Shown: positions 23,173 through 31,455 of the stretch, piece by piece
Position numbering within the stretch: position 1 is the stretch's first letter
Layout: each line of letters opens with the position of its first letter
Source of the DNA: Cellulomonas humilata
Lineage (GTDB): Bacteria > Actinomycetota > Actinomycetes > Actinomycetales > Cellulomonadaceae
Reading direction: 5' to 3'
Length of the DNA: 64,000 nt
Assembly: GCF_030814415.1 (NCBI RefSeq)
Contig: NZ_JAUSVB010000004.1
Span: forward strand, 186,001-250,000
Translations under genes and position numbers: made by a program
The notes under the pieces: model-generated
The model's database searches: none
What the model saw: the letters and a program-made list of their open reading frames with translations, nothing else
Told to the model about the DNA's origin: nothing

Positions 23173-24198
23173 TCAGGCAAGAGCCCGCGCCACCGAGAGC
23201 AGCTCGTCCGGCACGTACTTGACCTTGCCGGCCACCTCGCTGAGCGGCACCATCTCCACGCGCTCGCCGCGCAGCGCCGTCATGACGTTCGACTGACCGC
23301 CGCTGGCGGCGTCGATCGCCGCGACCCCGAACCGCGAGCCGAGGATCCGGTCGACGTGCGTCGGGATGCCGCCGCGCTGCACGTGCCCGAGCACGACCAC
23401 CCGCGTGTCGAAGCCCGTCCGCCTCTCCACCTCGGCCTTGAGCCGCTCGCCGATGGCCCCGGCGACGATGTCCCCGAACTTCCCCATCGGCGTCTCGTAG
23501 TGCATCGACGTCCCCTCGGCGGGGATCGCACCCTCGGCCACCACGATGATCGAGAAGCTGGCGTGCGCGCGGTGCCGGTGCTTGAGGAAGCGCTCGATCT
23601 TGTCGATGTCGAACGGCGCCTCGGGGACGAGCACGAGCTCCGCTCCCCCGGCGATGCCGGACGTCGCGGCGATCCAGCCCGCGTGCCGGCCCATGACCTC
23701 GACGATCATCACGCGGTTGTGGCTCTCCGCAGTGGTGTGGATGCGGTCGATGGCCTCCGTCGCGATGGCCACCGCGGTGTCGAAGCCGATCGACTGGTCC
23801 GTGCCCCAGACGTCGTTGTCGATCGTCTTGGGGATGGCCACGATCCGGACGCCCGCCTCGGCGACCTTGCTGGCGGCGTGCAGCGTGCCGTCGCCGCCGA
23901 TGCAGATGAGCGCCTCGATCCGCTCGGACTCCAGCGTCGACAGGACGGCGTCGAGGCCGCCGTCGTCGGCGTGCGGGTGGTAGCGGGCGGTGCCGAGGAG
24001 CGTGCCGCCGACCGCGAGCTGGTTGCGGATGTGCTGGCGGGTGAGCGGGAGGCTGAACCCGTCGACCACCCCGCGCCACCCGTTCCGGAAGCCGATGATC
24101 GTGTGCCCGTACTCGCCCTCGCCGCGCTTGACGACGGCACGGATGGCGGCGTTCAGACCGGGGACGTCCCCGCCGCCCGTGAGCAGACCGACTCGCAC
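23173..24198 (-). CDS. pfkA: 6-phosphofructokinase
   Basis: Phosphorylates fructose 6-phosphate at the committed glycolytic step. 341 residues from VRVGLLTGGGDVPGLN; GTG start with AAGGAG 8 bases upstream. The nucleotide site has GGDGT, and the catalytic loop is PKTIDND rather than PGTIDND. This Gly/Lys combination defines the mixed-substrate (group III) branch common in actinobacteria, which includes ATP-dependent enzymes. Phosphoryl donor cannot be settled by sequence alone; ATP is likelier than pyrophosphate because of the Gly. Divergent from a methyltransferase. Confidence 0.93.
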   Translation of the reverse strand: MRVGLLTGGGDVPGLNAAIRAVVKRGEGEYGHTIIGFRNGWRGVVDGFSLPLTRQHIRNQLAVGGTLLGTARYHPHADDGGLDAVLSTLESERIEALICIGGDGTLHAASKVAEAGVRIVAIPKTIDNDVWGTDQSIGFDTAVAIATEAIDRIHTTAESHNRVMIVEVMGRHAGWIAATSGIAGGAELVLVPEAPFDIDKIERFLKHRHRAHASFSIIVVAEGAIPAEGTSMHYETPMGKFGDIVAGAIGERLKAEVERRTGFDTRVVVLGHVQRGGIPTHVDRILGSRFGVAAIDAASGGQSNVMTALRGERVEMVPLSEVAGKVKYVPDELLSVARALA

Positions 24199-24301
24199 GC
24201 TGGCACTCCTTGGTCGCTGGACATGGATCGGAGCACTTCGTCGGGCCGCCGGAGGCCCAGCGTATCGGCGTGCACCGGCCGTGGGAGGGGACACTGGTCC
24301 T

Positions 24302-25120
24302 GTGTCTGACGATCCCCTGGCCGAGGCCGGCTACCTCGACGTCCCGCCGTCGGCCGGCGGAGCGGCCAGCCGCTCGTGGTGGGACGCCAACGCGGACGAG
24401 TACCTGGACGAGCACGGCACGTTCCTCGGCCCGGCGGACTTCTGCTGGTGCCCCGAGGGTCTGCGGGAGAAGGACGCCCGGCTGCTCGGCGACCTGAACG
24501 GCCGACGCGTGCTCGAGGTGGGTGCCGGTGCGGCGCAGTGCTCGCGCTGGCTCGTGGGCGAGGGCGTCGACGTCGTCGCGACGGACGTGTCCGGCGGGAT
24601 GCTCGAGGCAGGCGCCCGCTACGACACCGACACGGGACGCGTGACACCCCTGGTCCAGGCGGACGCCCGCGTGCTGCCGTTCGCCGACGGCTCCTTCGAC
24701 GTCGCCTTCACGTCGTTCGGGGCGCTCCCGTTCGTCCCGGACGCGGACCGCGTGCACGCGGAGGTGGCGCGGGTCCTGCGGACGGGCGGGCGGTGGGTGT
24801 TCGCGGTGACGCACCCCGTGCGCTGGGCGTTCCCCGACGACCCCGGCGAGGCGGGGCTCACCGCGACGCGCTCGTACTTCGACCGGACCCCCTACGCCGA
24901 GCTCGGCGAGTCGGGCAGCGTCCTGTACGCCGAGTACCACCGGACCCTCGGCGACCACGTCGGCGAGCTCGTCGCCGCCGGGTTCGTCCTCGACCGGCTC
25001 GTCGAGCCCGAGTGGCCCGCCGGCCACGACCGCACCTGGGGCGGGTGGGGACCCGTGCGCGGTGCCCGGCTGCCGGGGACGGCGATCTTCGTGACGCACC
25101 TCGGGCGGCCGCCTGGCTGA
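24302..25120 (+). CDS. Class I SAM-dependent methyltransferase
   Basis: 272 residues. SAM-binding motif I VLEVGAGAAQCSRWL, motif II region VVATDVSGGML, acidic loop QADARVLPFADGSFDVAFTSFGALPFV (motif Post-I/II) and VLRTGGRWVFAV are all visible. Substrate unknown; this type is common next to pfkA in Cellulomonas-like genomes but is not linked to it by known function. GTG start (VSDDPLAEAG) chosen because the sequence becomes protein-like from there; the GGAGGGG upstream is rather far (about 10 bases). Ends inside a bidirectional terminator hairpin. Confidence 0.82.
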   Translation: MSDDPLAEAGYLDVPPSAGGAASRSWWDANADEYLDEHGTFLGPADFCWCPEGLREKDARLLGDLNGRRVLEVGAGAAQCSRWLVGEGVDVVATDVSGGMLEAGARYDTDTGRVTPLVQADARVLPFADGSFDVAFTSFGALPFVPDADRVHAEVARVLRTGGRWVFAVTHPVRWAFPDDPGEAGLTATRSYFDRTPYAELGESGSVLYAEYHRTLGDHVGELVAAGFVLDRLVEPEWPAGHDRTWGGWGPVRGARLPGTAIFVTHLGRPPG

Positions 25121-25135
25121 GCGCGGCCGCCCGAG
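25100..25135. terminator. Bidirectional hairpin between the convergent methyltransferase and symporter genes
   Basis: Perfect 13-base arms CTCGGGCGGCCGC / GCGGCCGCCCGAG with a 10-base loop. It overlaps the last codons of the methyltransferase and lies 18 bases beyond the symporter stop. Confidence 0.75.
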
Positions 25136-25152
25136 ACCTGCACGTCAGTGCG

Positions 25153-26823
25153 TCAGTGCACGCTCGCCTTCTCGGAGCCGGCACCCGTGAGGGACCGGAC
25201 CTCCATCTCGGCGTACTTCTCGGGGCTGCTCCCGTCCTTGCTGATGTACGTGCCGAGGATCCCGAGCAGGAACGCGAGCGGGATCGAGATCAGGCCCGGG
25301 TTCTCGAGCGGGATCAGGTGGAAGTCGATGTCCGTGTTCTTGATCATCGACAGGCTCGCACCCGTGACCGGGTCGACCTTGCCCGACACCACCGGGGAGA
25401 ACGCGATGAGCACCAGGCAGGAGATCAGCCCGCCGTACATGCTCCACAGCGCGCCCGAGGTGTTGAACCTCTTCCAGAACAGCGAGTAGAGGATCGTCGG
25501 CAGGTTGGCGCTGGCGGCCACCGCGAAGGCCAGCGCCACGAGGAACGCCACGTTCTGGCCGTTGGCGAAGATGCCGCCGATGATCGCCAGGATCCCGATG
25601 ACCACCACCGTGATCCGCGCGACCCGCACCTCGCCGTCGGGCTTGACCTCGCCGTGCTTGATCACGGAGGCGTAGATGTCGTGCGCGAACGACGCCGCCG
25701 CCGTGATGGTCAGACCTGCGACCACCGCGAGGATCGTCGCGAACGCGACCGCCGAGATGAGTCCCAGCAGGATCGTGCCGCCCAGCTCGTACGCGAGCAG
25801 CGGGGCCGCCGAGTTCACGCCGCCGGGTGCGGCCTTGATGGCCTCCGGTCCGACGAGCGCCGCCGCGCCGTACCCGAGCACCAGCGTGAACAGGTAGAAG
25901 ATCCCGATCAGCCAGATCGCCCAGACCACGGAGCGACGCGCTTCCTTCGCCGTCGGCACCGTGTAGAAGCGCATGAGGACGTGCGGCAGGCCGGCGGTGC
26001 CCAGGACGAGCGCGAGGGCGAGCGACAGGAAGTTCAGCTGGCTCATCGCGCTGACGCCGTACTGCTTGCCCGGCTCGATGACCGCCTCGCCGCCCTCGCC
26101 CGCCATGTCGATGGCGCCCTGCAGGAGGTCGGAGAAGTTGAAGCCGAACTGCGCGAGCACCCAGAGCGTCATCACGGCGGCTCCGGCGATCAGGAGCACC
26201 GCCTTGATGATCTGCACCCACGTGGTGCCCTTCATGCCGCCCACCAGGACGTACAGGATCATGAGCGCGCCCACGACGGCGATGACGAGGCCCTGGGCCG
26301 CGGTGCCGTCGACGCCGAGCAGGAGGGCGACCAGGCCGCCGGCGCCGGCCATCTGCGCCAGCAGGTAGAAGAAGACGACCGTCAGGGTCGCCAGCGCCGC
26401 GGCCATGCGCACGGGGCGCTGCTTGAGCCGGAACGAGAGCACGTCGGCCATGGTGAAGCGGCCGGTGTTGCGCAGCAGCTCCGCGACGAGCAGGAGGGCG
26501 ACCAGCCACGCGACCAGGAAGCCGATGGAGTACAGGAAGCCGTCGTACCCGTTGATCGCGATCGCGCCGCAGATGCCGAGGAACGAGGCGGCCGACAGGT
26601 AGTCGCCCGCGATCGCGGTGCCGTTCTGGGGGCCGGTGAACGAGCGCCCGGCCGCGTAGTAGTCCGCCGCCGTCTTGTTGTTCCGGGAGGCGCGGAACAC
26701 GATCACGAGCGTGATGGCGACGAACGCGCCGAAGATCGCGATGTTCACCCACGGGTTGCCGATGTCCTCGGTCTCGGCAGTGCGGAGCAGCGCAGGCACG
26801 GTGCTGGTCAGGGAGGCGATCAT
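25153..26823 (-). CDS. Cation/acetate (monocarboxylate) symporter, SSS family
   Basis: Sodium:solute symporter of the ActP/MctC type; takes up acetate and related short acids. 556 residues, about 13 membrane segments. Family signature: GDYLSAASFLGICGAIAINGYDG and the region RNNKTAADYYAAGRSFTGPQNG near the N-terminus. The start overlaps the stop of a DUF485 gene (ATGA), the usual partner of ActP-type symporters. A CRP/GlxR-like site upstream of the pair suggests catabolite control, as known for acetate uptake in corynebacteria. Specific substrate not proven. Confidence 0.92.
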   Translation of the reverse strand: MIASLTSTVPALLRTAETEDIGNPWVNIAIFGAFVAITLVIVFRASRNNKTAADYYAAGRSFTGPQNGTAIAGDYLSAASFLGICGAIAINGYDGFLYSIGFLVAWLVALLLVAELLRNTGRFTMADVLSFRLKQRPVRMAAALATLTVVFFYLLAQMAGAGGLVALLLGVDGTAAQGLVIAVVGALMILYVLVGGMKGTTWVQIIKAVLLIAGAAVMTLWVLAQFGFNFSDLLQGAIDMAGEGGEAVIEPGKQYGVSAMSQLNFLSLALALVLGTAGLPHVLMRFYTVPTAKEARRSVVWAIWLIGIFYLFTLVLGYGAAALVGPEAIKAAPGGVNSAAPLLAYELGGTILLGLISAVAFATILAVVAGLTITAAASFAHDIYASVIKHGEVKPDGEVRVARITVVVIGILAIIGGIFANGQNVAFLVALAFAVAASANLPTILYSLFWKRFNTSGALWSMYGGLISCLVLIAFSPVVSGKVDPVTGASLSMIKNTDIDFHLIPLENPGLISIPLAFLLGILGTYISKDGSSPEKYAEMEVRSLTGAGSEKASVH

Positions 26824-27170
26824 GCGCGACCACCGTCCAGCGGGTCACCGTTCTCGATGTGCAGGCGGAGCTGCTCCGCCACCCGGTCCTGCCGGTTGTT
26901 GGCCCAGCGTGCGTAGATCATCGTGATCGCGAAGGTGCTCACGAACTGGCCCAGCCCGAGCAGGAGGCCGACGTTGATGTTGCCCCACACCTTGGTGGAC
27001 ATGAAGTCGTGGGCGTAGGCGGCGAGCAGGACGTACAGGAAGTACCAGGCCAGGAAGAAGGCCGTCATGGGGAACACGAAGCGACGGAACCGGCGCTTGA
27101 GCGCCTGGAACTCCTCGCTGTTCTGTACTCGTTGGTAGTCGGTCTCAGATTCTCCGAAGGTGTCGGTCAT
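26820..27170 (-). CDS. DUF485 small membrane protein, partner of the symporter
   Basis: 116 residues with two membrane helices (FVFPMTAFFLAWYFLYVLLAAYA and INVGLLLGLGQFVSTFAITMIYA) and a cytosolic basic N-terminal part SEEFQALKRRFRRF, which is the DUF485 hallmark. Almost always encoded directly ahead of ActP/MctC symporters, as here, with a 4-base overlap. Good ribosome binding site (GGGAGG). Its exact role is unknown; a subunit or assembly function is inferred from the fixed gene pairing. Confidence 0.9.
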   Translation of the reverse strand: MTDTFGESETDYQRVQNSEEFQALKRRFRRFVFPMTAFFLAWYFLYVLLAAYAHDFMSTKVWGNINVGLLLGLGQFVSTFAITMIYARWANNRQDRVAEQLRLHIENGDPLDGGRA

Positions 27171-27224
27171 CAGCGCCTCCCGGGTGGGATGTCAGCGGCT
27201 CCGTCGCCACTGTGTGCCCGACAC

Positions 27225-27240
27225 TGTGGCGTAGATCACC
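27225..27240. promoter_or_regulatory. CRP/GlxR-like site upstream of the DUF485-symporter operon
   Basis: TGTGG-CGTAGA-TCACC matches TGTGA-N6-TCACA at 8 of 10 conserved bases and keeps the invariant GTG-N8-CAC core. It lies 55-70 bases ahead of the DUF485 start. GlxR/Crp control of acetate uptake genes is known in other actinobacteria; binding here is inferred. Confidence 0.5.
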
Positions 27241-27310
27241 CCACAGCGCACCCGATACTTACGACGAACCTGCCGATACCCACGCAATTCCCGCGATCGG
27301 GCGACATCCG

Positions 27311-30049
27311 TCAGTGCCCGGCGTCGTGCCAGGAGCCTCCGGCGCCGACCGTGACGTCGAGCGGAACGTCCAGCGGACCGTCGGTGGCCGCGTCCCCCGC
27401 AGCACCCATCTGCTCGCGGACGAGCGCCTCGACCTCGGCCCGCTCCCCCGGCGCCACCTCGAGCACGAGCTCGTCGTGCACCTGCAGGAGCATGCGCGAG
27501 CTGAGCTCGCGGCGCGTCAGCTCGCGGTCGACGCCCAGCATCGCCACCTTGATCAGGTCGGCGGCGCTCCCCTGGATCGGCGCGTTCAGGGCCATCCGCT
27601 CCGCCATCTCACGCCGCTGGCGGTTGTCGCTGGTGAGGTCGGGCAGGTACCGGCGGCGCCCCAGGATCGTGGCGGTGTACCCGGTCTGCCGGGCGACGTC
27701 GACGACGCCGGTCAGGTAGTCGCGCACCCCACCGAACCGCGAGAAGTAGTCCTTCATGAGCGCCGCGGCCTCGGACACCTCGATCGAGAGCTGCTGCGAG
27801 AGCCCGAACGACGACAGCCCGTACGCGAGGCCGTAGCTCATGGCCTTGATCTTGGACCGCATGGCGGGCGTGACCTCGTCGGTGGGCACGCCGAACACCC
27901 GCGAACCGACGTAGCTGTGCAGGTCCTCGCCGGAGCGGAAGGCGTCGATCAGGCCCTCGTCACCCGACAGGTGCGCCATGATCCGCATCTCGATCTGCGA
28001 GTAGTCCGCCGTCAGCAGCGTCTCGTAGCCGTCGCCGACCACGAACGCGCGCCGGATCTGGCGGCCGGCCTCCGTACGGATCGGGATGTTCTGCAGGTTC
28101 GGGTCTGCCGACGACAGCCGGCCCGTCGCGGCGATCGTCTGCTGGAACGTCGTGTGGATGCGCCCGTCCGGCGCGACCGACCGCAGCAGCCCCTCGACCG
28201 TCTGGCGCAGGCGGATGGCGTCGCGGTGCGCGAGCAGGTGCTCGAGGAAGGGGTGCTGGGTGCGTGCGAACAGGTCCGTGAGCGCCGCCGCGTCGGTGGT
28301 GTAGCCCGTCTTGATCTTCTTCGTCTTCGGCATGCCCAGCTGGTCGAACAGCACCTCCTGGAGCTGCTTGGGCGAGCCGAGGTTCACCTCACGACCGATC
28401 ACCGCGTACGCCTCGGCGGCCGCGTTCTGCACCTGCCCGTCGAACGACTTCTCCAGTCCCGACAGGTAGCCCGAGTCGATCGCGATCCCGGTGCGCTCCA
28501 TGCGCGCCAGCACGTCGACCAGCGGCAGCTCGAGGTTCTCCAGCAGGCCCGTGGCGCCGCGGTCGGACAGCTCACCGCTCAGCACGTCGGCGAGGTCGCG
28601 GACCGCGGCTGCCCGGACGGCGGCCCGTCGGCCCTCGTCGGTGCCGTCCAGCTCGAGGTCCAGGGCACCCTGACCGCTGCTCGACACCTCGTCGGCGCCG
28701 AGCTCGCGGTGCAGGTAGCCGATGGCGAGGTCCGTCAGGTCGTACGCCCGGCGGTCCGGCTGGCACAGGTACGCGGCGAGCTCGGTGTCCAGGACGACGC
28801 CGGCGATGGGCAGCCCGCGCCCGGTCAGCGCGTGCCACGCCTCCTTGGACGCGTGCACGATCTTGGGGGCGGCCGGATCCGCGAGCCACGCCGCGAGCGC
28901 GGTCTCGTCGGCCGGCTGGATCTCCTGCAGGTCGAACGACGCCGCCTGACCGTCGGGGTCCGCCAGCGCGATCCCCCACGCGTCACCGCTGGCGGGCGAC
29001 CCCGACCCGCGGACGTCGACACCCAGCGGGCGTCCCGCCCGGGCGTCGAGCCACCCGGCGAGCTCGCCCGCGCCCAGGACCGTGTGGTCGATCTGGGCCG
29101 CCGCGACCGTCCCGGGCCCCTCGCCCTTCTCGTCCGGCAGCATGGCGAACAGACGGTCCCGGATCGCGCGGAACTCGAGCTCCTCCAGGATCGCGTGCAG
29201 CGCCGGGCGGTCCCATGGCCGCGCCGCGAGGTCCTCGGGGCCCAGCGGCAGCTCCAGGTCCGTGAGCAGCGCGTTGAGCTGGCGGTTGAGGCGAACCTGG
29301 TCGAGGTTGTCCCGCAGCGACTCCCCCGCCTTGCCCGGCACCTGGTCCGCGGCGTCGAGGATGCCCTGGAGCCCGTCGTACTGCCCGATCCACTTGGCGG
29401 CCGTCTTCGGGCCGACGCCGGGGATGCCAGGCAGGTTGTCGCTGGACTCCCCGACGAGCGCTGCGAGATCCGGGTAGCGGTGCGGCGGCACCCCGTACTT
29501 CGCCTCGACGGCGGCCGGGGTCATGCGCGCGAGCTCGGAGACGCCCTTGACGGGGTACAGCACCGTCACGTCGTCGTTGACCAGCTGGAGCGCGTCGCGG
29601 TCGCCGGTGCAGATGAGGACCTGCATCCCCTGGGCACGCGCCTGCACGGAGAGGGTGGCCAGGATGTCGTCGGCCTCGAACTGCGGCTTGCTCAGCGACG
29701 GGATGTGCATGGTCTCCAGGACCCGCTCGATCACCGCCACCTGCCCCTTGAACGGCGCGGGCGTCGCGTCACGGTTGCCCTTGTAGGCCTCGTAGACCTC
29801 GGTCCGGAACGTGGTCCGGCCGGCGTCGAAGGCGACGGCGACGTGCGTCGGCTCCTCGTCGCGGAGCAGGTTCGCGATCATCGAGAAGAACCCGAACACC
29901 GCGTTGGTGGGCTCCCCGGCCGACGTCGCGAACTTGTCCACCGGGAGCGCGAAGAACGCCCGGTAGGCCATCGAGTGACCGTCGATCAGGAGAAGTCGGG
30001 CAGGCGTTCCGGGGGTGGCCGGCGGAACCGCTGGCAGTGCGTCGCTCAC
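27311..30049 (-). CDS. polA: DNA polymerase I
   Basis: Repair and Okazaki-fragment polymerase, about 912 residues. N-terminal 5'-3' exonuclease (LLLIDGHSMAYRAFFALP, FEADDILATL, GDRDALQLV, VGESSDNLPGIPGVGPKTA), a central 3'-5' exonuclease-like domain without the usual catalytic acidic set, and the polymerase domain with DYSQIEMR, SYGLAYG and VHDELVLEV. Loss of proofreading residues is normal in actinobacterial PolA. The start is uncertain: GTG at 30049 is preferred because the ATG at 30070 lies on top of the divergent thioesterase start. Head-to-head with that gene. Confidence 0.95.
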   Translation of the reverse strand: MSDALPAVPPATPGTPARLLLIDGHSMAYRAFFALPVDKFATSAGEPTNAVFGFFSMIANLLRDEEPTHVAVAFDAGRTTFRTEVYEAYKGNRDATPAPFKGQVAVIERVLETMHIPSLSKPQFEADDILATLSVQARAQGMQVLICTGDRDALQLVNDDVTVLYPVKGVSELARMTPAAVEAKYGVPPHRYPDLAALVGESSDNLPGIPGVGPKTAAKWIGQYDGLQGILDAADQVPGKAGESLRDNLDQVRLNRQLNALLTDLELPLGPEDLAARPWDRPALHAILEELEFRAIRDRLFAMLPDEKGEGPGTVAAAQIDHTVLGAGELAGWLDARAGRPLGVDVRGSGSPASGDAWGIALADPDGQAASFDLQEIQPADETALAAWLADPAAPKIVHASKEAWHALTGRGLPIAGVVLDTELAAYLCQPDRRAYDLTDLAIGYLHRELGADEVSSSGQGALDLELDGTDEGRRAAVRAAAVRDLADVLSGELSDRGATGLLENLELPLVDVLARMERTGIAIDSGYLSGLEKSFDGQVQNAAAEAYAVIGREVNLGSPKQLQEVLFDQLGMPKTKKIKTGYTTDAAALTDLFARTQHPFLEHLLAHRDAIRLRQTVEGLLRSVAPDGRIHTTFQQTIAATGRLSSADPNLQNIPIRTEAGRQIRRAFVVGDGYETLLTADYSQIEMRIMAHLSGDEGLIDAFRSGEDLHSYVGSRVFGVPTDEVTPAMRSKIKAMSYGLAYGLSSFGLSQQLSIEVSEAAALMKDYFSRFGGVRDYLTGVVDVARQTGYTATILGRRRYLPDLTSDNRQRREMAERMALNAPIQGSAADLIKVAMLGVDRELTRRELSSRMLLQVHDELVLEVAPGERAEVEALVREQMGAAGDAATDGPLDVPLDVTVGAGGSWHDAGH

Positions 30050-30068
30050 GGGTGCCAACCTATCTGCC

Positions 30069-30482
30069 ATGTCCGACACCACGACGCCGTCCCCCGCTGC
30101 CTACCCGTACAGCGGCACCCTCATCGAGCGCATGGGCATCGAGGTGCTCGAGGCGTCCGCGCAGCGCGTCGTCGGCACCATGCCCGTCGCCGGCAACACC
30201 CAGCCCTACGGCCTGCTGCACGGCGGCGCGTCCGCCGTGCTGGCGGAGACGCTCGGGTCGATCGCGGCGATGGCGCACGCCGGCGAGGGCCGGGCCGCGG
30301 TCGGGATCGAGCTCAACGCGACGCACCACCGCTCGGCCCGCTCGGGCGTCGTCACGGGAACCGCGACGGCCCTCCACCTCGGAGGGCGCCTGGCGACCTA
30401 CCAGGTGGTGGTCGAGGACGAGGACGGCCGACCGCTCTGCACCGCACGGTTGACCTGCATGGTGATCGAGGCGCGCCCCTGA
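30069..30482 (+). CDS. Hotdog-fold thioesterase (PaaI/MenI type)
   Basis: 137 residues. Hotdog signature: TLIERMGIEVLEASAQRVVGTMPVAGNTQPYGLLHGGASAVLAE, with the conserved HGG and catalytic Glu in AETLGS. This type hydrolyses acyl-CoA or aryl-CoA thioesters; 1,4-dihydroxy-2-naphthoyl-CoA (menaquinone pathway) is a common actinobacterial substrate, so MenI is one possibility. No ribosome binding site is visible, and the start sits close to a TATCTG-like element, so a leaderless transcript is plausible. Its last 85 bases overlap the tail of the convergent GNAT gene. Confidence 0.87.
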   Translation: MSDTTTPSPAAYPYSGTLIERMGIEVLEASAQRVVGTMPVAGNTQPYGLLHGGASAVLAETLGSIAAMAHAGEGRAAVGIELNATHHRSARSGVVTGTATALHLGGRLATYQVVVEDEDGRPLCTARLTCMVIEARP

Positions 30483-31120
30483 TCCGCTCCGGACGACCGC
30501 GCGGGCGCCACCGGCTCCTCGACGACGGGCTGGCGCGCGGCGCGGGCCTGCCGACGCCGGGCGATGAGGTCCTCCAGGCCGCGAGGGCCTGAGCGGCGGA
30601 CCGATCCCGGGGCACCGACGTGGCCGCTCTCGTGGGTGAGCTTGCGCTGCAGTGCTGCCGTGGTCACGACGCGGTGGGACGCGGCCGGCGCGAAGCCCAG
30701 CCGGGCCAGGAACCGCTGCATCCCCCGGGCGCCGGGCAGGGGCGACGAGTACATCTCGGTCGCGCCGGCCTCGTCGGCCACCGTCGTCGCGCCGACCAGC
30801 AGCGCGTGCCCGAGACCGCGGCGGCGGGCCGTCGGCAGGACGTAGATGGCCTCGATGTCGAGGCTGACGAGGTCGGTGAAGGGACCGGGTCCGACCACGC
30901 GGGCCAGCAACAGGCCGGCGGGCTCGTCGTCGAGGAACGCCACGAGCACCCGTCCGCCACGGGCCGCCAGGAGCGCTCCGAGCTGGTCGCGCAGCCGGTC
31001 GGCGTCATCGGTGCAGAGCTGGGCTCCCACGGCGGCCTCACGCCGCGCAGCGAGGCAGAGCGCGACGAGGCTCTCCATGTCGCCCGGCAGGGCTTCGCGG
31101 ACCTGCACTCCGAGTCGCAC
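30398..31120 (-). CDS. GNAT-family N-acetyltransferase with long basic C-terminal tail
   Basis: 240 residues. Residues 1-160 are a GNAT domain: VLPTARRRGLGHALLVGATTVADEAG is the acetyl-CoA motif and GMQRFLARLGFAPAASHRVV the C-terminal part. The remaining 80 residues (PGSVRRSGPRGLEDLIARRRQARAARQ...) are basic and low in complexity; the last 27 are encoded antisense to the end of the thioesterase gene. GTG start with GGAGG 10 bases upstream. The overlap is real in sequence, but the functional C-terminus may end earlier. Substrate unknown. Confidence 0.75.
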   Translation of the reverse strand: MRLGVQVREALPGDMESLVALCLAARREAAVGAQLCTDDADRLRDQLGALLAARGGRVLVAFLDDEPAGLLLARVVGPGPFTDLVSLDIEAIYVLPTARRRGLGHALLVGATTVADEAGATEMYSSPLPGARGMQRFLARLGFAPAASHRVVTTAALQRKLTHESGHVGAPGSVRRSGPRGLEDLIARRRQARAARQPVVEEPVAPARSSGADQGRASITMQVNRAVQSGRPSSSSTTTW

Positions 31121-31455
31121 GGCAGCTGTACCTCCAGACGGGACGAGGGGGATCCGGTCAGGATGACGTCATCTGTCCTCGATCGAGGATGGCGCCGTCC
31201 TCGATCATGGACCAGCCTGGTCCGCAGGGCCAGTCCTGGGCCATCGCTCATCCGAATGACAGGCGTGCAATCTGGACGAACGACCAAAAAAGTCCGACAC
31301 GCGGTCGATCTCCGGGCCCGAGGTCTCGCGTTCACGAAATGAACGCGACACAATCCCTCCCTATCGTCCTGCCACCCGGCAGCGTCGAACGTGTGCGGCA
31401 ACGACGCCGCTGCGCACGACACCGCCACACCCGAACAGACGGACGGAGGTCCCAG
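31121..31455. promoter_or_regulatory. Liv operon upstream region rich in palindromes
   Basis: 335 bases without a gene, locally less GC-rich (CCAAAAAAGTC at about 31285-31295). Four perfect inverted repeats lie within it: GATGACGTCATC (31162-31173), TCCTCGATCGAGGA (31176-31189), GGACCAG-C-CTGGTCC (31209-31223) and TCGCGTTCA-N5-TGAACGCGA (31326-31348). The decamer GTCCTCGATC occurs twice, 22 bases apart (31175 and 31197), about two helical turns. This looks like a promoter with several protein-binding sites; no -10/-35 pair could be placed with confidence. Confidence 0.5.
31326..31348. promoter_or_regulatory. Perfect 9-5-9 inverted repeat ahead of livH
   Basis: TCGCGTTCA-CGAAA-TGAACGCGA, arms perfectly complementary, 108 bases before the livH GTG. 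Size and symmetry fit a dimeric repressor operator. The regulator is unknown. Confidence 0.5.

Noticed and set aside
22742..25099. Long minus-strand open frame of 785 codons spanning rpsA leader, pfkA and the methyltransferase
   Set aside because: Low-complexity Arg/Ala/Gly composition, shadow of the real genes in GC-rich DNA.
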